In this document: positions 47,816 to 57,180 of the stretch, one piece after another
How positions within the stretch are numbered: the stretch's first letter is position 1
Layout: the number at the start of each line of letters is the position of its first letter
NCBI GenBank assembly: GCA_965212525.1
Contig: CBDBVC010000016.1
Span: forward strand, 84,747 to 148,746
Length of the DNA stretch: 64,000 nucleotides
Reading direction: 5' to 3'
Source: SZUA-38 sp965212525
GTDB taxonomy: Bacteria > Pseudomonadota > Gammaproteobacteria > Xanthomonadales > SZUA-38
Notes under the pieces: generated by a model
What the model saw: only the letters and a program-made list of their open reading frames with translations
Database searches by the model: none
What the model was told of the DNA's origin: nothing
Made by a program: the position numbers and the translations under genes

Positions 47816-47900
47816 ACTCGATCCTGAAAAAGACAAAAAAAGACCGGTTGCAGTACTGACGGCAGCATTCTGGTGCCATGGCTCTGCTAGACTGGCCTGC

Positions 47901-50129
47901 ATGATGACGTCGCGAACACTGGTCTTCCTGTCCATGATGCTGTACCTGATGCAGCCTCTTCGGGCCATCGAGCCCAGTGCGGGCCTGTGGTATTCACCGG
48001 CCTTTGACGGCCATGGTTTTGACCTGCAACGGGCAGGTGAGGTCTATGTGGTCGTGTTCTACAGCTACGATAGTCGTACTGAACCGATCTGGTATCTGTC
48101 GGTGGCAAGTGAGTCGGACGGCGTTCTAAGCGGTGAGTTTGGACTGTACAGCTATGATTCAGATCGCAGTCCTCCGCAGCAACTGGTTCGTGAGCCCGGC
48201 AGTTTCAGTATCGACACTGTCAGCACGGGCCAGGGCAGTGTCTGCGAAAATGATACGTCCGAAGAACGTGCGGTATTTTCCTGGAATCTGGACGATGAAT
48301 CGGGTCAGTGGTGCGTCAGGCCCTTACTGCAACAATCCACACGGCTGCAAACAGATCTGACCGGGCTGTGGTATGCCGGCGAGGGTGACCCGGGCTGGGG
48401 GCTGTCGCTGGACTATCAGGGCGAGGATGAGGACAGGACCGAAGTGGCGGTGCTGTTTCATTATGACAGCGAGGGCATGCCCCGCTGGTCGATCGGTGTC
48501 ACGGAACAGGGTGGGGCCGATGCAACAGTACCGATGCTCAACCTGACCGGATACTGCCCATCATGCCCGGTTGTCGAGACCAGCCCGGTCGATGCCGGCA
48601 GCATCACACATCAGATCGCCATAGAAGATGACCAGGCCTCGGGCACGGTGGAGCTGGATATAGACTATGCCTTTAATCCGGGTGGTCAGTGGCAACGGCA
48701 GGCATCACCACTGATCACCCTGTCGGATCCGCTGCCAGGTCTGACACCGCTGCCGGAAACCATCACGGCGGATCAGAAAACGGCATTCATCAATGCAACA
48801 GTCATTCCCATGACCGATGGCCTGCCAGTACTCGAAATGCACGGTGTGCTGGTGGAAAACGGCCTCATCACTGCCATTGCACCAATGTCGCAGCTGGAAA
48901 TTCCAGCGGATGCCGAGATTATCAACGCCCGTGGCCTGTATCTGGCACCAGGCATGACGGAAATGCACCTGCACATCACCTTTGGCGGTCAGGCCGCCTC
49001 CGAAGAGGCCGGCCTGATGATGATCGCCAATGGCATCACCACGGCACTCAACATGGGCAATTCATTCTCCTTCAATGTGCCGTTCCTGGGAACACGGTTC
49101 GAGAGCGGCCAGTTGATCGGGCCCTCGCTTTATGCCGGTCAGGTCGCCTATGGCCCGGCTGACGGTGCCAGCAGTTCCCTGACTGTGTCCAGCCCGGCTG
49201 GTGCCACGACCTATGCACAGACACTTCATGATGTCGGCTATGACTTCATCAAGACCTACTGGCAACTCACGCCGCAGGTGTTCGCCCAGTTTCAGGTTGA
49301 ATCCGAACGACTCGGACTACCGATCATCGGGCACATTCCACAACGCTTGCCCATGAACCACTCACTTTCCGGTGGTCACCGCATGGCAGCACATATTCAG
49401 GAGCCGCATGTCACGTTCATGAATTTCGATCGGAATGACAGCCTGTTCAAGGCTGCGGCCGATGTGTTTCTCGAAAATGGCACCTACATGACACCGACAC
49501 TGGCTGTGTTCGAATCGTTTGTGATGGTCTCGGGCAATCGTCGGGATAATTATGATGCTCTGGTGGCCAGGGAAGGGCAGCAGTACCAGCCCAGCTCGAT
49601 CAAGAATGCCTGGGAAAACTATTTCAACAGCACCGTGATACAGAATCTCGACCCTGTCAGTCAGGATGACCTGCTGGCGTTCTACGGCAGGATGACGAAA
49701 TACTTTCACGAGGCCGGTGTACCGCTTCTGACCGGAACGGATGCACCCGGGTTTCCCGGGCTGATGTCCGGGTTCGGTGTTCATGAGGAATTAAGGCTGT
49801 TCAGCGAACTTGGTATTCCAGCACAGGACATCTTTGCCACGACCACCCGTAATGCCGGCCTGTTTGTGGATGACACGCTGGCGCCTGTGCACGGATTTGG
49901 CTTGCTGGAAGTGGGCCGACGTGCAGACATGATTATGACCGTGAAGAATCCGCTGACCAGTATCGAACATCTCAAACGCCCGGCTGGTGTCATGTCCCGG
50001 GGGCGATTCTGGTCTCAGGACTTTCTGCAGCAGGAACTGGACAAGCTGCGCATACGCATCAAGAACCGCATCACAGACGACTCCCGCTACCAGAACACCG
50101 AAATAGTCAATATCTGCCCACATCACTGA
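47901..50129 (+). CDS. Secreted amidohydrolase with N-terminal beta-module
   Basis: A 742-residue exported enzyme. Signal peptide about 1-22. Residues about 25-265 hold two copies of a short beta-module (GLWYSPAFDGHGFDLQR and GLWYAGEGDPGWGLSLDYQ, each followed by a (F/L)xxYDSxxxPxW strand); the same module is seen in the metalloprotease at 24699-26921. Residues about 290-715 are an amidohydrolase TIM barrel: FINATVIPM, GLYLAPGMTEMHLHI with the HxH pair, IKTYW with a lysine ligand, IIGHIP, AAHIQE and LLTGTDAP with the last Asp. Many relatives hydrolyse imidazole, urea or amide rings or dipeptides. The substrate is unknown. Confidence 0.85.
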   Translation: MMTSRTLVFLSMMLYLMQPLRAIEPSAGLWYSPAFDGHGFDLQRAGEVYVVVFYSYDSRTEPIWYLSVASESDGVLSGEFGLYSYDSDRSPPQQLVREPGSFSIDTVSTGQGSVCENDTSEERAVFSWNLDDESGQWCVRPLLQQSTRLQTDLTGLWYAGEGDPGWGLSLDYQGEDEDRTEVAVLFHYDSEGMPRWSIGVTEQGGADATVPMLNLTGYCPSCPVVETSPVDAGSITHQIAIEDDQASGTVELDIDYAFNPGGQWQRQASPLITLSDPLPGLTPLPETITADQKTAFINATVIPMTDGLPVLEMHGVLVENGLITAIAPMSQLEIPADAEIINARGLYLAPGMTEMHLHITFGGQAASEEAGLMMIANGITTALNMGNSFSFNVPFLGTRFESGQLIGPSLYAGQVAYGPADGASSSLTVSSPAGATTYAQTLHDVGYDFIKTYWQLTPQVFAQFQVESERLGLPIIGHIPQRLPMNHSLSGGHRMAAHIQEPHVTFMNFDRNDSLFKAAADVFLENGTYMTPTLAVFESFVMVSGNRRDNYDALVAREGQQYQPSSIKNAWENYFNSTVIQNLDPVSQDDLLAFYGRMTKYFHEAGVPLLTGTDAPGFPGLMSGFGVHEELRLFSELGIPAQDIFATTTRNAGLFVDDTLAPVHGFGLLEVGRRADMIMTVKNPLTSIEHLKRPAGVMSRGRFWSQDFLQQELDKLRIRIKNRITDDSRYQNTEIVNICPHH

Positions 50130-50173
50130 TCTGATCAGGTACAGTATCAGGGTAACTGACCTGGAGGTGTTTG

Positions 50174-50530
50174 ATGTTACTAGCGGCCAATATCATCATC
50201 GGCATTGTTGCCGTATTGCATCTGTATTTCATGATTCTGGAGATGTTCCTGTGGGACAAGCCGATGGGCCTTCGGGCATTCGGTCAGACTCGTGAGCAGG
50301 CCGAGGCCAGCAAGGTGCTGGCTGCCAATCAGGGCCTGTACAACGGATTTCTGGCCGCCGGACTGATCTGGGGGCTCTATCTCGGTGATGCCGGGCTTCA
50401 GATCAAAACCTTCTTTCTGGCCTGTGTCCTGATCGCCGGCGTCTACGGCGCCATCACGGCGAATCGCAAGATTCTGTTTGTTCAGGCACTGCCTGCCGCC
50501 GCTGGATTGCTGCTGCTGTATCTGGCCTAG
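50174..50530 (+). CDS. DUF1304 integral membrane protein
   Basis: A 118-residue membrane protein with four hydrophobic helices. It matches DUF1304: MLLAANIIIGIVAVLHLYFMILEMFLW, then FGQTREQAEASKVLAANQGLYNGFLAAGL, and a last helix ending LLLLYLA. Function unknown. GGAGG lies just upstream of ATG 50174. The next small membrane gene follows after about 28 bp. Confidence 0.88.
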   Translation: MLLAANIIIGIVAVLHLYFMILEMFLWDKPMGLRAFGQTREQAEASKVLAANQGLYNGFLAAGLIWGLYLGDAGLQIKTFFLACVLIAGVYGAITANRKILFVQALPAAAGLLLLYLA

Positions 50531-50558
50531 CGGATAACACAGTCATCAGGATGATCCC

Positions 50559-51002
50559 TTGAAACGTCTGGAATGGTTCGAGCTTGGCTTGATCGTGCTG
50601 GTTACCGTGCTGACCTGGGTAATGGCGGGTCGATTACCACTGGTCATGGGCCTGGGCAGAATACTGCTAATCTGTTCAGCCCTGTTGCTGTTTCAGGGGC
50701 TGCTCAGGGATCTGGTACTGCTGCACCGATCAACGCGCGAAAAACAGCAGGCAAACCCGCGTCAGGCCCTGTGCATGTGCATGGAGTCCACTGTGGGCAT
50801 CACCGGAATTGTGGCCGGTTCAATCCTGTTGCTCGGCGGTTTCAGCCACAGCATAGGCATGTCAGAAGTGTACTGGACAGGGCTGATCGGGCTGACGCTG
50901 GTGACCGGCTTCCTGATCAAGGACCTGGTGATCGAAACCGGCCCACTGCGTATCGTGCGTGACCCGGATCACGTCAATATCATCGTCAAATGGAAACCCT
51001 GA
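50559..51002 (+). CDS. Small integral membrane protein, unknown
   Basis: A 147-residue protein with four hydrophobic helices and short polar ends. TTG 50559 with AGGATGA is the start. No domain was recognised. It follows DUF1304 closely, so the two may form one unit. The C-terminal IRIVRDPDHVNIIVKW-like tail is cytoplasmic and charged. Confidence 0.65.
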   Translation: MKRLEWFELGLIVLVTVLTWVMAGRLPLVMGLGRILLICSALLLFQGLLRDLVLLHRSTREKQQANPRQALCMCMESTVGITGIVAGSILLLGGFSHSIGMSEVYWTGLIGLTLVTGFLIKDLVIETGPLRIVRDPDHVNIIVKWKP

Positions 51003-51135
51003 TTTGTCGGGTATGCTAAGGTGTGTTCTCGGCTGACACCTTGTCTGTGAGGGTCGTCTTGCCTGATAAGGGCCACTGGATGGCACACCCGGTCGGTCGT
51101 TTGATCTGAAGTTTGAACTGAGGACACTCAACACC

Positions 51136-52524
51136 ATGAAATCCATCATTGCTGCATTCGTATTGTTCATTTCCTGCTCGGTTTCCGGCCTGGTTGCTGC
51201 CGGCAACAAGGCACTGGTGGGCGGTACGTTGATCGATGGTTACGGTTCAACGCCTTTGCGCAACAGCGTCATTCTGATCGAGGATAATCTCATCACGGCC
51301 ATCGGTACGGTGGATACACTGGTTGTGCCAGATGGTTATGAACGTATATCCACCGAAGGCATGAGCGTTCTACCGGGATTGTGGGATTCCCACGTACACC
51401 TGATGATCACCGGGCACGCCGACTATGGCCACTGGCATCCGACCTATGCCGGACGACTGGCTGACGAGATCATGCCGGCTTCTGCCGTACAGTTGTTGCT
51501 GGCCGGTGTCACCTCTGCGCGTGATCTTGGTGCCCCGCTGGAAGACTCGCTTGTCGTCAGGCAGCGCATCACCGATGGTGAGATTCCCGGTCCAAGACTC
51601 TACATCTCGGGACCGTTTATCCAGAATAAACCGTACCCGGGCACGGAAAACTACCGCTGGGGTGTGAAAACAGTACGCGAAGCACGTGACAGGGTGCGTC
51701 AGCTGGCCGAGGCCGGTGTTGATGTGATCAAGATGGTCGATCAGGACGAAATGGCCCCCAATGTGGCAGCGGCCGTTGTCGATGAGGCGCACAAACACAA
51801 TCTGAAGGTGGTCGGGCATTCACACCGGCCAGATGAGATTCGTCTGGGGCTCGAGATCGGTGTCGACAATTTCGAGCACACCGGGCTGACCAGTGCACCC
51901 GAATACCCGGCTGATATTGTGGAGGCTCTGCGAGAGCGAACGGCCACAGGCCGTGTCAGGGGTGGGCCTTTGTACTGGACTCCAACAGTCGAGGGGCTGT
52001 GGAACAACGATTACACACTGGCAAACCCGGAGGAACTGGACAACGATTGCTGGCAGCGTGGGCTCAAGGCAGACACGATTGCGGATATCAGGCAGTCGAT
52101 TCGCAACCCGCAACGGCTGCCGTATTTCGAGCTGACCCCGAAACGCAAGCCGACACTGAAACGCAAGATTGAGCAGTTGCGCGAGGCCGGTATTGTACTG
52201 CTTGTCGGGACTGACAGTGGCATCCCGATGAAATTTCACTGCCAGTCCACCTGGCATGAACTCGATGTCTGGGTGAATGTCATGGGTATCCCGCCGATGG
52301 AGGCCATTCGAGGTGCCACGTACTGGCCCGCCAAATTCATGGGTGTGGATGAGCGAACCGGAACCATTGCCGAAGGAAAACTGGCCGATATCATTGCCGT
52401 GAAAGGCGATGTGCTGCGTTACATCAGTCTGCTCAGCCGGGTGGATCTGGTAATGAAGGACGGTGTTCTCTACAAACAGCACGGTCAGCCGATCGAATCG
52501 GCACTGGTCCCGCGGTCACCATGA
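51136..52524 (+). CDS. Secreted or periplasmic amidohydrolase
   Basis: A 462-residue metal-dependent hydrolase with an N-terminal hydrophobic segment (about 1-20, VAAG). The barrel shows LPGLWDSHVHLMITG with the HxH pair, the lysine in VDVIKMVD, then VVGHSHR and FEHTGL, and the Asp in LLVGTDSG. The closing IAEGKLADIIAVKGD is typical of imidazolonepropionase/prolidase-like members. The substrate is unknown. Its TGA overlaps the next ATG (ATGA at 52521), so translation is coupled to the acetyltransferase. Confidence 0.87.
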   Translation: MKSIIAAFVLFISCSVSGLVAAGNKALVGGTLIDGYGSTPLRNSVILIEDNLITAIGTVDTLVVPDGYERISTEGMSVLPGLWDSHVHLMITGHADYGHWHPTYAGRLADEIMPASAVQLLLAGVTSARDLGAPLEDSLVVRQRITDGEIPGPRLYISGPFIQNKPYPGTENYRWGVKTVREARDRVRQLAEAGVDVIKMVDQDEMAPNVAAAVVDEAHKHNLKVVGHSHRPDEIRLGLEIGVDNFEHTGLTSAPEYPADIVEALRERTATGRVRGGPLYWTPTVEGLWNNDYTLANPEELDNDCWQRGLKADTIADIRQSIRNPQRLPYFELTPKRKPTLKRKIEQLREAGIVLLVGTDSGIPMKFHCQSTWHELDVWVNVMGIPPMEAIRGATYWPAKFMGVDERTGTIAEGKLADIIAVKGDVLRYISLLSRVDLVMKDGVLYKQHGQPIESALVPRSP

Positions 52525-52979
52525 GTGCTGATGAGGTCAGTATCGTGATGCTCGAGGCAGGCAATCAGTCTCTTTTGCACTGCATCGATGAAGATGTGTT
52601 TGATCATTCCCTGCAGCAAACGCTGATTGATCAGTTCATCGAGGATGACCGGCACCACATGGCGCTGGCGGTTCAAAATGATACCGTGATCGGCATGGCC
52701 AGCGCCGTGAATTATGTTCATCCGGACAAAGCGGATGAGTTGTGGATCAATGAACTGGGCGTGGCAAGCCACAGCCGTCGCAACGGGATTGGCACACGGC
52801 TGTTGGTCGCGCTGCTTGATCACGGCAGAATGCTGGGTTGCCGTCAGGTCTGGGTGGCGACAGAGCCCGATAATACAGCCGCTACTGCGCTGTATCAGTC
52901 ACTGCATGGCGAGGCCGAGGACTGTGTGATTTACAGTTATACTCTGTCAGAGGACAACACAGATGAAAGCCATACTTAG
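52521..52979 (+). CDS. GNAT-family N-acetyltransferase
   Basis: A 152-residue GNAT enzyme that uses acetyl-CoA. The acetyl-CoA motif is VASHSRRNGIGTRLLVALL, and the last motif is TEPDNTAATALYQSL; general layout resembles aminoglycoside AAC(3)-I-like and other small-molecule acetyltransferases. Residues WINELGV form the preceding strand. Resistance is not implied by sequence. It begins inside the amidohydrolase stop codon and its end overlaps the next gene by 17 bases. Confidence 0.87.
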   Translation: MSADEVSIVMLEAGNQSLLHCIDEDVFDHSLQQTLIDQFIEDDRHHMALAVQNDTVIGMASAVNYVHPDKADELWINELGVASHSRRNGIGTRLLVALLDHGRMLGCRQVWVATEPDNTAATALYQSLHGEAEDCVIYSYTLSEDNTDESHT

Positions 52980-53343
52980 GGCTGGATGCATTCCGCTGTT
53001 GATCGTGCTGCTGACAGAATCATCGACAGCGCGATCTGTCGAGTGTCTTGAAAAGGGCAAGGCGGCCTTCAAGCAGGTCGTTGATGCGGTCTACAGTGAA
53101 ATGGGTGAGCCCGAGCTGACTCAGGACAATGTCGAGAAACTGGACAGGGCGCTGTTCATGCGCGAGATCGACAAGGAGCCGGCTTTCTACAAACACGCCA
53201 ATACCAGCTGGTCGGAATACAGGAACAGCATTACCGGTGGTGTGTCCTGTCTGGATGGCGATGAGATGGTGGCGCTGAGATTCATCTGGCGGCCCGGCAA
53301 GCCGCTTGAAATGATCCCGCTGGATGCGGTACTGAAATGGTGA
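52963..53343 (+). CDS. Small exported protein, unknown
   Basis: A 126-residue protein with a signal peptide (about 1-23). The mature part is mostly charged with one Cys pair (VECLEKG and VSCLDGDE) and ends in strands (MVALRFIW, MIPLDAVLKW). No family was recognised. It overlaps the preceding gene by 17 bases, so it belongs to the same message. Confidence 0.65.
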   Translation: MKAILRAGCIPLLIVLLTESSTARSVECLEKGKAAFKQVVDAVYSEMGEPELTQDNVEKLDRALFMREIDKEPAFYKHANTSWSEYRNSITGGVSCLDGDEMVALRFIWRPGKPLEMIPLDAVLKW

Positions 53344-53395
53344 CCTGTCAGGTAAGTCCAGCACCTCATCAGATCGAGGCAGGCGCAATCGACCG

Positions 53396-53815
53396 ATGAA
53401 TGGACTCAAGATCATGCAGGCCATGGTGGCTGGCGATTTACCTCATCCCTCCATTGCCGACACGATGCCGATGAAGTGTACTCTGGCTGACAGGGGCAGG
53501 GTTGTCTTCGAAGTCATGGCCGATCAGCGCCACCTGAATCCACTGGGCGGTGTGCACGGCGGCTTTGCTGCAACCGTCATGGATTCGGTGACCGGATGCG
53601 CCATTCACACCATGCTCGATGAAGGCATGGGCTACGGCACCATTGATCTTCATGTCCGCATGCTGCGACCGGTACCGCGTAACATTCAACTGCTGGCTGA
53701 AGGCACCGTGCTCAATCTGTCCCGCTCACTGGGTGTGTCCGAGGGGACGCTGAAGGACAGTGATGGCAAGCTGTATGCCCATGCGACTGCCAGCTGCATG
53801 CTGTTTCCAATCTGA
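53396..53815 (+). CDS. PaaI-family hot-dog thioesterase (first of tandem pair)
   Basis: A 139-residue cytoplasmic thioesterase. The core motif LNPLGGVHGGFAATVMDSVTG carries the HGG and catalytic Asp of the PaaI hot-dog fold; a second conserved stretch is TIDLHVRMLRPV. Members hydrolyse aryl- or acyl-CoA. A similar gene (only remotely alike) starts 13 bp after its stop codon. Confidence 0.87.
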   Translation: MNGLKIMQAMVAGDLPHPSIADTMPMKCTLADRGRVVFEVMADQRHLNPLGGVHGGFAATVMDSVTGCAIHTMLDEGMGYGTIDLHVRMLRPVPRNIQLLAEGTVLNLSRSLGVSEGTLKDSDGKLYAHATASCMLFPI

Positions 53816-53828
53816 GGGTCAACGATTC

Positions 53829-54239
53829 ATGAGTCATGCCCCAGCCGATGGCTTCGAGCCATTGTTCCGGACAAGCCCGTTCCTCGATCAGCTCGGGCCG
53901 ATTTACCAGCAGCGGTCCGAGAAAGGTCTGATCCTGGGATTGCGTGTACAGGAAGAACACTGCAATGGGCGCGGCAAGCTTCACGGCGGTGTCATCAGCG
54001 CGATCGCGGATGTTGCCATGGGCTACAACCTTGCCTTTTCAACCAATCCACCCACACCTGTCGTCACGGTGCACCTTGATGTGGATTTTCTTGATTGCGT
54101 CGATGTGGGTGACTGGCTTGAAGTTCACTCCGAGATTGATCGCATGGGTCAGCGAACCGCGTTCGCACACTCGCATTTTCGTTCTGCTGATCGCCTGATT
54201 GCCCGTGCCAGTGCAGTTTTCAGTGTGTCTCGCACCTGA
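53829..54239 (+). CDS. PaaI-family hot-dog thioesterase (second of tandem pair)
   Basis: A 136-residue thioesterase with the motif CNGRGKLHGGVISAIADVAMGY (hot-dog HGG and acidic residue) and VTVHLDVDFLDCVDVG. It differs enough from the first thioesterase to suggest a different acyl-CoA substrate. ATG 53829 with GAGGG was chosen; the open frame before it lies over the first gene. Confidence 0.87.
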   Translation: MSHAPADGFEPLFRTSPFLDQLGPIYQQRSEKGLILGLRVQEEHCNGRGKLHGGVISAIADVAMGYNLAFSTNPPTPVVTVHLDVDFLDCVDVGDWLEVHSEIDRMGQRTAFAHSHFRSADRLIARASAVFSVSRT

Positions 54240-54248
54240 ATAACCAAA

Positions 54249-55843
54249 ATGATCAGATTTGTTCGTCTGAGGATGAATTCACCGTCAAGATCTACAAGAC
54301 TGATATTGACACGGATCTCATACACAGGGATGGATGATGGGGTGTCACCACCCCCGGGTCAGTCACAAATGATGTCAGTTCATTCAGTACGCTCACTTGA
54401 GCAATACAAGCATCCTGCGACAGAATCCTTCACTACCACCGTGAAACCTGTGATTGTCATCATCGTGCTGCTGACATTGCAGAGCCTGATGATCACGGAC
54501 AGCCAGGCTGCGTCACGATATGAGCGTATCGACCTGTATGATCCTGTCAGCAGCCGCTATCTTGGTCGTGAGGAAACCTGGTTCGACCATGAAGGCAGGC
54601 GCCTGAGGCAGGTTAACACCAGCGCAGAGGAGGTCATCACGCTTCTTTTCTTTCTGCAGCACAATGCGCGTGGCCTGGAATCCAGCGGAATCTACTTCGA
54701 GGAGGGCTCTGACACCCCCTGGCGTGAGAGCTTCGAATGGTCTGCCGATGCTCGTCAGAAAACCACGACTTACTTCGAGGCAGATGGCACGACGGCGGAT
54801 CGGGTGGTGATTGCTCTGGACGGGCAATTGCGCGAGCTTTCGAAACAGTATTTCAGGGCCGACGGAACACAGTACGGACGAGAAACGATTCTCTGGAATG
54901 GGAATGAGGATGGCAGCAAGGCGGGCTGGGATTTCGAATACACCGGACGGGACGGCGGGGCCAGCTTCCGCTATGACTATGGTGATCTCAAGCCTGCTGG
55001 CGAGCCGTGGCAACAGCGGATTCGTTCACGAAATGATTCATCGGAAAGGATCGAGGTGCGGACCATCATCACTGATTCAGACTCCTCACGACTGGTCACA
55101 CCCGTACGTTTCGGATCGGGTGCAATTTCAACCGGTGAATCGGAAACCTTCACCCTCATTCTCGGATGACGGAACCGTCATGGTCTTCGCACGTTATCAG
55201 GATGACTGGTCGAAGAAATCGGCCTGGCTGGCCAGGCTGACCGAGACAGCCTGGACCAGCACGCCACTCGATACGGGTGGTCCGATCTACAATATTGCAA
55301 TATCGGGTGACGCAAGCACCATTGTCTTTGCGCGCCAGTCAGAAGATCAGTCGCAGCTCTGGATGATGCGGGCGACTGACACAGGCTGGAGCAAACCTGA
55401 GAACCTGACTCAGGGTCACTCGATCGCCGGTGGCTATGTCAGCATACTGAATGACGATTCGCTGCTGTTCTACATCGCTGAGGGTGCCAACGGACAGGGC
55501 ATCTATCGTTCTCATCCGAGAGGTGAGGCATGGTCCACCCCGGAAGCCGTTCTGGTGCATGAAGAGGGCACGACTTTTGATGCCTACATGAGAGCACTTT
55601 CCTGGATCCATGTTCGTTACGCGCTGCAGTGACGATGTCTGCAACAGCTCTGATCTCAATGGCATTTTCCGGATCGAAGTCAATCAGGACGGGAAGGGAG
55701 AATCAAGGCGAGTCAGGGTGTTGCCCTATGCCTGGGGTGTTCAGCCGGTTGACGCGCTGAATCTGTTCATTTTCACCGATGGTGAAGACATACTTGCGAT
55801 TCCACTGCAGGCGGTAGAACAGGACCTGACACTGGGTCGTTGA
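54249..55843 (+). pseudogene. Frameshifted exported PD40/TolB-like beta-propeller protein
   Basis: One gene is read in three frames. The first frame (54249-55169) has a signal segment (about residues 65-87) and YwqK-like repeats (FEADGTTADRVV, FRADGTQYGRET). The second frame continues from about 55140 (PSFSDDGTVMVFARYQDD, GDASTIVFARQSEDQSQLWMM) as PD40/WD40-like blades to about 55603, where it ends in a premature stop (55632). The third frame (about 55600-55843) carries the last blade (GSMFVTRCSDDV ... GIFRIEVNQDG). Each change is one base, in the same direction. Start is unclear: no ribosome site decides, and GTG 54441 directly before the signal is also plausible. Assembly error and real decay are both possible. 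Confidence 0.7.
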
Positions 55844-55915
55844 TCAGCGCTCACATTGACGGCGGCAAGCAGACTGACCTAGACTGTCGCCCGATTCACG
55901 TCACATCAATTGATC

Positions 55916-57170
55916 ATGTCTGAATACCTGAGCATTGCCCGCGAATTTCTGTCCGGAATTCACCCTGTACTGGTGCCTGTCGCCGGTGTCCTCGTTTTGC
56001 TGTTACTGGCCTGGCTGGCCGACGTCATCGCCAGGCGCAGGCTGCTCGCCATTGTGCACCGACTGGCCGCACGTACACGCACAACCTGGGATGATGTCAT
56101 AGTTGAGCACCGGGTCATCACACGCGCTGTGCATGTGATTCCTGCAGCCGTGCTCTACTTTGGCCTGCCACTGATACCCGAACTGGGCGACACCGCCCTT
56201 CGCGTCATGCGAAATGTGGTCTTCGCCTATGCGGTGGTCATGCTGGTTGCGGCATTCAGCGGTGCGCTGGGTGCAGCCAATACACTCTATGAGACGCGGG
56301 AAGATTCCGACCGCAGGCCCATCAAGGGTTATATACAGGTTGCCAAGATCATACTCTGGTGCCTGGGCCTGATCCTTGTTGTATCGATCCTGCTCGACAA
56401 GTCACCACTGATACTGCTCAGTGGCTTCGGTGCGCTCACTGCCATCCTGCTGCTGGTGTTCAAGGACACCATTCTGTCACTGGTGGCCAGTGTTCAGCTG
56501 TCCAGTCTCGACATGGTTCGAGTGGGTGACTGGATCGAGATGCCGAAGTTCAATGCCGACGGTGACGTCATCGATGTGGCACTGCACACCATACGTGTAC
56601 AGAACTGGGACAAGACCATCACCACCATCCCGACGCACCGTCTGATATCGGATTCGTTTCGCAACTGGCGTGGCATGTCGGAGTCTGGTGGTCGTCGCAT
56701 CAAGCGATGCCTGATGATCGACATGGCTTCGGTTCGTTTCCTGACGCCCGATGAAGTGACGCACTTCAGCCGGTTTGCCCTGCTCAGTGACTATATCGAA
56801 ACAAAACAGAAAGAGCTGGCCTGAGTACAATGCCGCACTGAATGTTCCCGCTGACTGTGATGCCAATCTTCGCCGTTTGTCGAATCTGGGTACCTTCCGT
56901 GCCTATGTGTCGAAATACCTCGAAAACCATCCAGCCCTGCACAAGGACATGACACTGCTGGTACGGCAATTGCAGCCACAGCCCGAGGGCATGCCGATCG
57001 AGATCTACTGTTTCACCCGAACCACCAACTGGGATGAATACGAGGCCATTCAGGGCGATATATTTGATCATCTGCTGGCCATCCTGAATGAATTCGGTCT
57101 GCGTGCCTATCAGCGGCCTGGTGGAGCAGACCTGGCGTCCCGTGTGGCCGAGGCGCCGGAATCGGTCTGA
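55916..57170 (+). pseudogene. Frameshifted MscS-type (YbdG-like) mechanosensitive channel
   Basis: One extra base near 56822 splits the gene in two. The first frame (55916-56824) has several N-terminal helices, a channel helix (ILLLSGFGALTAILLLVFKDT) and the MscS core DMVRVGDWIEMP, ending IETKQKELA. The second frame continues from about 56820 to 57170 (EYNAALNVPADCDANLRRL, NLGTFRAYVSKYL, then MPIEIYCFTR and YEAIQGDIFDHLLAIL). Dropping one T restores AEYNAAL. The C-terminal part is like E. coli YbdG. ATG 55916 was preferred over TTG 55910. Its stop is 10 bp before uup. Confidence 0.8.
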
Positions 57171-57180
57171 TTGCTGAACG

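Noticed and set aside
51018..51042. 7-bp inverted repeat (aaggtgt / acacctt) upstream of the amidohydrolase as operator
   Set aside because: Short arms with an 11-nt spacer, 90 bp from the start; too weak to call.
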